Origin: Acanthosoma haemorrhoidale
Lineage: Eukaryota; Arthropoda; Insecta; Hemiptera; Acanthosomatidae
NCBI GenBank assembly: GCA_930367205.1
Contig: OV884014.1
Coordinates: 77,231,104 to 77,295,103 of the forward strand
Direction: 5' to 3'
DNA: 64,000 nt
The translations under genes and the position numbers were made by a program. The notes beneath the pieces are model-generated. The model worked only from the letters and a program-made list of their open reading frames with translations, searched no databases and had not been told where the DNA came from. Below, one piece after another: positions 25,292 through 64,000 of the stretch; the first letter of the stretch is position 1; every line of letters starts with the position of its first letter.

Positions 25292-25433
25292 TTAAAATAA
25301 TCTTACAGGTAAGAAAGAGTAGGCATACAAATTATAAATTAAACTAATTTAATATAATAATATTAAAATAATCTTACAGGTAAGAAAGAGTAGGCATACA
25401 AATTATAAATTAAACTAATTTAATATAATAATA
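25292..25433. repeat. 71-bp tandem duplication upstream of AGL
   Basis: Two copies, 25292-25362 and 25363-25433, appear identical apart from the edges. Each contains CTTACAGGTAAG, an acceptor and donor back to back. Located 450 bp before the AGL ATG. Confidence 0.92.
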
Positions 25434-25881
25434 TTAATTGAATTCAAAACGTGTTTATAAACAACATTTAGATAGTGTTAAGTTGCCTTTGGGAGAAATA
25501 TAGCAATCTCAAATCCACTCTGCAATACTTAATACACTTGTTGATTGTGATCAGAGTGAGAATGCACATATCACTGTAAATTGGAATCCATTAAAGTTGA
25601 AAGGGAGATCTGTGTTGCATACAAATTGTTTTACCCTCTCTTTTTCCTGTTAAGATTGTTCCTTCCGTTTTTAAGAGAAATGAGTTTTTGTACTATAATG
25701 GATACCCATGTGCTATAATTAATATACCTCATTGTATATTTGTTGGTGTATTATGGTAAGAAAATGGAATGCATTTGAATTGTTGTTAGTAACTAGTAGT
25801 ACTATAGTACTTTAGATTTATTTCTTGATAATTTATAAAGTGTTTGATGTATTTACATGCTGTTTAAGCTATGAAGACATC

Positions 25882-58196
<32,315 letters not shown>

Positions 58197-58665
58197 AAAC
58201 GTTGAATTTGTCTTCTCTTGACTTATGTTTGTAGTGTTAGATTATTTAGAAAATTAGTCATAAGTTGTATATGAGGTGGTATAGGTTTTCTGATTTTCCT
58301 TATTCTGTTAGAGCTACTGCAATTTTATACCCCACTTGTCTGATGTATCAATATAAATTGACTTTGTATCACAAGAGCTCTTAAAAATTCCTTTCATTCT
58401 GAGAAAACAGCTCAAAATCATTACGAGGTAAGCTATTTTTTCATTACCTATATATCTGATCTATTGTACCTTATATTACAATAATATAAGTTGATCATTC
58501 GTGTTCGGTAAGCAGTTTTCACAGCTACTTAAATATTAAAGATTCTTATAGTTGAAAATTAGAATGGTTCTGTATTAAATGCTGGCAGAAAATAGAGATT
58601 ATTACAATTATTATCAGTATTCTTTAATATTGATGTTATATTTCTTAAAAAATAATCATTTTAGT

Positions 58666-58671
58666 AATAAA
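58666..58671 (+). terminator. AGL: Candidate poly(A) signal for AGL
   Basis: AATAAA 470 bases after the AGL stop codon. It is a good nearby match, but AT-rich DNA makes chance copies common. Confidence 0.3.
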
Positions 58672-58956
58672 GCTTTTGAAGTTTTAACAAACTTATTACT
58701 TTTAATGTATGAATATTATGTAGTTATTAAATGTCTGTGCATTTTTAAACCTCATTACATAGAATGGTGTGATATTCTAAGAAAACCTATCTGCAATTGC
58801 AAAAAAAGTTATGCTTATACATTTTTGAAAAAAAAATACCTACCAGTATTTATCTGTCTCTTTGGTTTGTGTATTCTAATTAAGAGTTGAAAGAATTTAT
58901 TGTGAAAATGGATTAAAAAGTGCCAAAATTTGTGCCATATATATATATTTGTTTCT

Positions 58957-59342
58957 AAATTATATTTTAAAAATATTATTTTATTTCATTGGTAATGTAA
59001 TATTATTATATTTGTTTATATGTATTTTTCCATTGAGATAATCTGATAAATATATATCTCAATATTTTATTAAATATATTTAATATACAATATTTAATAA
59101 AATATTGTTTATTTTGTTACCGTTAAAGAGATAATTGGTAAAAATTGAAATTATATTTTAAAAATATTATTATATTTCATTGGTAATGTAATATTATTTA
59201 AATTTGTTTATACGTATTTTTCCATTGAGATAATCTGATAAATATATATCTCAATATTTTATTAAATATATTTACTACACAATATTTAATAAAATATTGT
59301 TTGTTATTTTGTAACCATTAAAGAGATAATTGGTAAAAATTG
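58957..59342. repeat. 192-bp tandem duplication with internal palindromes
   Basis: Copies 58957-59148 and 59149-59342 differ by a few substitutions and a short insertion. Each holds CAATATTTTATTAAATA and its near complement TATTTAATAAAATATTG, so each can form a long AT hairpin. A partial third start appears at 59343. Lies between AGL and the F-box gene. Confidence 0.9.
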
Positions 59343-59523
59343 AAATTATATTTATTAAATAAAACTGTTTGACATTATCATTGAGTTATTTACTAATTTC
59401 CCCCCTTAAAGATATAAACAAATAGAAGTAGAATAAAGTTGTGGAGGAAAGAGGAGTGGTTAGCTAATAATAGTGTGCAGTTAAATATAGAGAGGACTAG
59501 TTTGCACACATCAACTAAAACTG

Positions 59524-59530
59524 ATGGATG
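59524..59530 (+). CDS. F-box gene, candidate start exon (7 coding bases)
   Basis: ATG GAT G followed by the donor GTAAGC. The phase fits the next exon, which begins AT GAG GAA, so the protein would begin MDDEEEINEGGW. The upstream part of the exon would be 5' UTR. Support is the ATG, the good donor and the exact phase match; no transcript can be seen. Confidence 0.5.
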
Positions 59531-60332
59531 GTAAGCTCACATTTATACATACACTGTCGAAATAACTCCATGCAATTGTACCAATGGAAAAATATATCAT
59601 CATTATTCACAGTTTCTTCTAAACTTCATCAAAAATTAATTATGTGGCCAGTATTTTCTGTTGACCATGTTATCTATTATTGAAACAACAATAGCTAAAC
59701 TGTGTTAAAACTAGTAGATTAATATATGGTATAGTAGTATATTAGTTATGGGATAATTAGTAACTTTTGGTACAAATTAATTCATTCATTAGAAATATGA
59801 TCAATCAAAAATACTTTATGTAAATTTATTTTTTTTCGGTACTATTCCAGTATATGTATCTTCTCATGTGGTTGTCTGTTACTAGTTTAATAAACTCCAT
59901 GTGATTGTTTGGTACTAGTCTAATATAAACCTTCTGTGATTGTTCTAGACTAATTAATCCTTATGATTGTTCAGTGCACTGGTCTAATAAATTAAAATTG
60001 TTTGCTACTATGCTAATATACCCCCTATAATTGAGTTGTACTAGTTTAATATAAACCCCCAGTGATTGTTTGTAATTATTCTACAAACCCTCCTTATGCT
60101 TATTTGTTACAAATGTAATATATCCGTAATTATGTATAATTTAATTGTATGTAATTATTGTGGTGTAAATAAATATAATTTTTTCATTCACTCATTCGTA
60201 TAAAAGACACTACTTAAGGTTACAGTTATATGAATAGCAGTCACTTACAACCTGCTATTATTTTGAAGTGAAAACTAATGGCCTATTCTGTGAGTTAATT
60301 GTTAGGTTTATGTTGAGAAATCAGCTTGGGGT

Positions 60333-60475
60333 GATGAAAGAGTTGTTATGCTTTCGTGAAATTAATTCATGGACAACTTTTTGACTACTATGTACGTATG
60401 TATGTATTATACTATGTGTGTTAAAACATTGTCCATGAATAAAATTTATGAAAACAACACTTTCATCAACTCAAC
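60333..60475. repeat. Inverted repeat, arms about 45 bp
   Basis: 60333-60382 (GATGAAAGAGTTGTTATGC ... TTCATGGACAA) is the near complement of 60426-60475 (TTGTCCATGAA ... CAACACTTTCATC). The loop is about 44 bp. It lies just before the F-box exon and may be a small folded mobile element. Confidence 0.75.
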
Positions 60476-60557
60476 CCGATCTGCCAGTAAAAACCTTCAA
60501 CTCATTTAATAGGTTATTATTCATACTATACTTACTTAAATGGATCGTCGGTTGCAG

Positions 60558-60772
60558 ATGAGGAAGAGATAAATGAGGGTGGCTGGTCAGAGCTGCCGGA
60601 CTTGATCATCGAGAAGGTCTATTCTTACCTGACGATGAATGAGCGCTACTGTTGCTCAATGGTATGTAAACGATGGTATGATGCCTTCTATCTCTCCTAC
60701 GCCTGGGGAGTCTTCACCTTTGATGAACACACCCTCACCAGGCGAAGATTCAACTACTACTCTGGCTGGCAG
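60558..60772 (+). CDS. F-box protein gene, F-box exon
   Basis: Acceptor GGTTGCAG at 60550-60557 and donor GTCAGG at 60773 bound 215 bases that read, in frame, an acidic lead and then an F-box: WSELPDLIIEKVYSYL, then MNERYCCSMVCKRWYDAFYL, ending TRRRFNYYSGWQ. F-boxes bind Skp1 in SCF ubiquitin ligases, so the product is probably a substrate receptor. The closely spaced LP, VCKRW and following Trp are the standard F-box positions. The particular orthologue is not assigned. The frame continues in phase 0 into the exon at 63807. Confidence 0.85.
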
Positions 60773-61309
60773 GTCAGGTTTAACAATGTTACTTATTTTC
60801 ATGATCTCTACTGGACTGTTTTCATGGCCTAAATAAGTGTGTAGACATGAATTTGATTCCTGGCTCCCCTTAAAATTTATCCTATTAGATTAAATCCCCC
60901 TTAAATTCTTAAAAAAAATTTAAAAAACATAAGATCATCTTATATCATAAGCATAGGCCTACTTAGTATGAAATATTACTTGAGATATTGTCGTGATTTT
61001 TACTTTTTAAATAATATTTAAACTAAAAAGGGAATCATTGATTTAAAATAATTATATTTAACAAACAATTATTTAATATTTATGATTTCTGTAACTACTC
61101 TTACATCTCAGGTTGGTTCTAAATTCAATTGAAAATTTGATAAAGAAAATATATTTAATGCTTAAGCATTGTGTTCGTTGGCTGGCTTCATATCACTTAC
61201 AAGTATTTGATTATTAAGCTCTGATCATGCCTACATCACTCAAGTATCACTGATAGGTCACTGTTTGCACCATTATTATGCACTTATTTGTATGTTGTGA
61301 AATAATATT

Positions 61310-62200
61310 TTCCAGCCTTCCCATAATATATTTTATTAGACGAGCGCTTTTAACAACTCTGGCACCATCTTCAGGTCACAAAACACCACAAGGTTAGCAA
61401 TAGTATTACAAATCAACATCTAAAATAAAATATTCCAACAATTTTTTCCAATAAATAGTTAAAATATACTAAAAAATATAAAATGGTCAAATATAATTTT
61501 AAAAAAATAGTAAATTACATTAAAAAGACCTTCCAAACTCTTATGATACTGCTAAAATACAATAAAACTTACTGTAACCTTTTATTATTATTTGAATAAT
61601 AAAAATATGTGTATTAATGCTTAAAACAATAAATAAAATGTATAAGTCACCTCAGCAATAAGTGTACTTTCATACTCCTGTAATATTGGCAGGATTAGAG
61701 TTGCACACAGAAGGGAAAGAGGGTGGAACCCTTTATCTTAATCGTGTTGCTTGGTGATGTCCTGAAAAATTTCTGAGCTCACTCTAGATAAGTGATCCCT
61801 CAATTGAGTTTTCAATTTCCTGCTTGTATAGCCTATATAGGTGGCAGTGCAATATGAGCAAGCCAGTTGGTTTGGCACAGGAAAGCTCAATAGGGCCCTT
61901 AAAGTAAATAATAAAAGTATAACTCCTTACTGATCTGGAGTTAGTTTAGGCAAATAAGGGTTTCCCCCTACCCTCTCTTTTTTCTGATATTTGGCCTACA
62001 TACGCTGTAGTAGTCCAAGACGTTAAGGCTTTTTGAAAAAAGTTAGGAAGGTGTCTAAAAGACATTTTTTTTCCTGTTTCTATTCATTATGATTTTTTTT
62101 TGCTCCCTCTCATAGCCTTTTTGTCTGCTATGTGCATGATATGCTCCACTTCCCTATGGTTAATCCCTTCGTCCAGTGATATTGACTATAATCTGTCAAT
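61310..62200 (-). pseudogene. Penelope-like element remnant with GIY-YIG segment
   Basis: On the minus strand, 61890-61735 reads PVPNQLACSYCTATYIGYTS and then RKLKTQLRDHL. This matches the CxxC...YIGqT.R.L..R..eH pattern of the Penelope GIY-YIG endonuclease. The 3' segment near 61360 has the CTGAAGATGGTGCCAG-type tail common to these elements. Lies in the F-box gene intron. Confidence 0.6.
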
Positions 62201-62273
62201 AAAATAGACAAATGTATTTTTTTTTGTTTTGGGTGTAGTATAAAGAACTAACTGTCTAACTATGAATATGTCA

Positions 62274-62380
62274 GTTGTGGTTGGTTTTCGTTATAAATCG
62301 AAAGCATATCTGTTTTGTTTTCTTGAAATCATTAAGCTCAGATAATGTATTTCTTCATATTTTCAATTCTTTTGTAAACT
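62274..62380. repeat. Dispersed duplicate, copy 1
   Basis: About 105 bp matching 62945-63045 in direct orientation (GTGGTTGGTTTTCGTTATAA versus GTGGTTGGTTTTGGATATAA, then a shared AAAGCATATCTGTTTTG word). In the F-box gene intron. Confidence 0.85.
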
Positions 62381-62944
62381 TTATATTTTTGTGGCATTTA
62401 TTTAAATATTTGGGAAATACAAGGCGAGCAGGATTTCTTTCACTGCCCTAGTTGGTAGCATTAGTAGCACTTGAAAATGACGCCTTGATCTGTTGAAATC
62501 AATAGTGCGTGTAATGAAATACTGATTTGTGGATATTGTTGTTGATGAATATAAACTTAACACACGGCTAGCACAAACATTAAGTTTGTTGAGATCATCA
62601 TTGAAACAACAGAGCACATCATGCATTTATATCTGATCACCATTAACAAGGATACTGGTGAATCACCTCAAGATAACTGCATCCCCTTGAGTCTAAATTG
62701 AACATCTTGACTGTAACATAACAATAATTGTTACAATTATTGACATTATCTCTCCATTCAGTACACAGTTCACACTCATTGTATCCTTAATCCTTACTGT
62801 TTGTTGATATATTTATGTTGATTTCATTAATCTAATTAAATGTCATTATTTTATTATTAAATACTATAATGAAATCAGATATTACTTAATTATTATTGTT
62901 ATGAAATCAAATATCCCTATAATATACTAGAAATATTCATTTAA

Positions 62945-63045
62945 TGTGGTTGGTTTTGGATATAAATCAAAAGCATATCTGTTTTGTTTTCTAGAAATCA
63001 TTAAGTTCAGATAATGTATTTCCCCAAATTTTTCAATTCGTAAAC
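62945..63045. repeat. Dispersed duplicate, copy 2
   Basis: Partner of 62274-62380, same orientation, about 90% similar by eye. Confidence 0.85.
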
Positions 63046-63806
63046 TGACTAAGTATGGGTGTTTAATCTATCTATTTAAAATTTATCATTAAATCTTTTG
63101 ACCTTTTACTTAAACTATAACATCTTGAGGGAAAATGGGCATTGGTATAAACACTAGGGCATTATGCATGTGTTACTCAGAATTTTATTCATTATTCGGC
63201 AATTTTTCTGTTCACAATTCTCTTTGTCTATCTGTCCAACCATTTACAAAACATTAACTTCAGCGTAGGTACCTGCAATGCCAAATTACTTTTCCCATTC
63301 AAAAAATCAAGAATATTCATGGTATAAATTCAGTATAGTAAATAATTAATTTTCTAATAATGAGAATCATTACAGTGTAGGTGTATAAGATGCATAAAGT
63401 TAAGATGACACTTTATAAATTTAAGTGGTTAGGCAGTATTTATTTGAGCTAGTGGCTAGCAGCTTCTATCACACTTTCATAACCTCATCTGATTCTATTT
63501 TGGGTGCAAATATTATATGTGAAAGCGAAGAACGGCAAGGGAATCTGAGTTCTTAATTTATTGCCAGATCTAACATAAAAAATCATCACAATAATGACTA
63601 GTAACTATCAATTTACTATTGACCCCTTTTTCTTAGATGAAATTTTTATACTTAGTTTATATAGTTTAATGCTATAATAAGACAATAAAATTAAATTAAA
63701 TTGAGTCGCTTGCTTTTGAACACTTCCATGCTATACTATTAATACTCATTCATGATATTAATTCATTACTGTTTAATAAAAAGCGTTAATTATAAATATT
63801 GTGTAG

Positions 63807-63997
63807 CACACTCTTGACCACTTGCGGGCCCAGCTGTGCATCTCCACTGTAGGTAGCTTCTTTCGAGTGCTCATCTTCTCTCCGATGACCAACTTCTATA
63901 ACATGTTTGAGTTCATGAACATGCTTTCTTTCTATACTGAGCATAGCAATGAAAAGTCCATGATAAAAGGGATCGGAGATCATATTCATACACTCAG
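63807..63997 (+). CDS. F-box protein gene, following exon (gene continues past window)
   Basis: Acceptor GTGTAG at 63801-63806 and donor GTA at 63998 bound 191 bases in the same phase. They read HTLDHLRAQLCISTVG, then FSPMTNFYNMFEFMNML and end GIGDHIHTLR. This block follows the NYYSGWQ segment directly in the insect F-box family the previous exon belongs to. Exon GC content is well above the flanking intron. The next codon is split (AG at the donor), so at least one more exon lies to the right. Confidence 0.75.
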
Positions 63998-64000
63998 GTA

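Larger units (their letters stand above)
22263..25881. other. Intergenic before AGL
   Basis: AT-rich. Apart from the hAT-like end, the 30-bp repeat, the SINE and the 71-bp duplication listed separately, nothing is recognised. AGL promoter and 5' UTR presumably lie in the last kilobase. Confidence 0.5.

Overview
The window is a piece of an AT-rich, intron- and transposon-laden animal genome, almost certainly an insect. Coding regions are broken into short exons with GT-AG borders. The four host genes have clear metazoan orthologues. The repeats are typical of insects: jockey-like LINEs, irritans-type mariner, Tc1-like and other TA-flanked transposons, Ty3-type LTR elements, a Penelope-like remnant, hAT-like ends and tRNA-derived SINEs. 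The species cannot be named from sequence alone; a hemimetabolous insect with a large genome is only a guess.

Layout. (1) 1-8572, minus strand: the first four coding exons of the LKB1/STK11 polarity and energy-sensing kinase. Its later exons lie beyond the left edge. Intron 1 holds a decayed Tc1-like transposase and a degenerate minisatellite. (2) 8573-11703: intergenic, with a dead jockey-like LINE. (3) 11704-13179, plus strand: an intronless RBM34 gene for a nucleolar protein with two RNA-recognition motifs. (4) 13180-25881: a repeat-rich intergenic block. It contains LINE fragments, promoter-like GC-rich segments, a dispersed repeat and a very young but coding-defective Ty3-type LTR element (19104-22262). 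(5) 25882-58196, plus strand: a complete 27-exon glycogen debranching enzyme gene (AGL). The summed coding exons are 4416 nt, giving 1471 residues, and every exon phase closes. Its introns carry two TA-flanked elements in intron 16 and one in intron 24, a LINE with RNase H in intron 15, SINEs, a 182-bp GA tract, an inverted-LTR mini-element in intron 22, and a 33-bp minisatellite beside a hAT-like end. (6) 59524-63997, plus strand: the first three coding exons of an F-box protein gene that leaves the window on the right.

LKB1 (upstream kinase of AMPK) and AGL (glycogen breakdown) both belong to energy metabolism, but they are 17 kb apart and there is no evidence that the pairing means anything. 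The strongest unusual signal is at 49132-49698: two apparently identical 172-bp LTRs face each other around a primer-binding region and the first codons of gag. The outer edges are exact TG/CA LTR ends flanked by GATC on both sides, inside a palindromic site ATTAGATCTAAT. It looks like a retroelement that integrated through two U3 ends. The second notable object is the Ty3-type element at 19104-22262. Its LTRs differ at only 2 of 300 positions, yet it has lost reverse transcriptase and carries stops and frameshifts, which suggests it was copied in trans. No wholly new multi-gene system was found.
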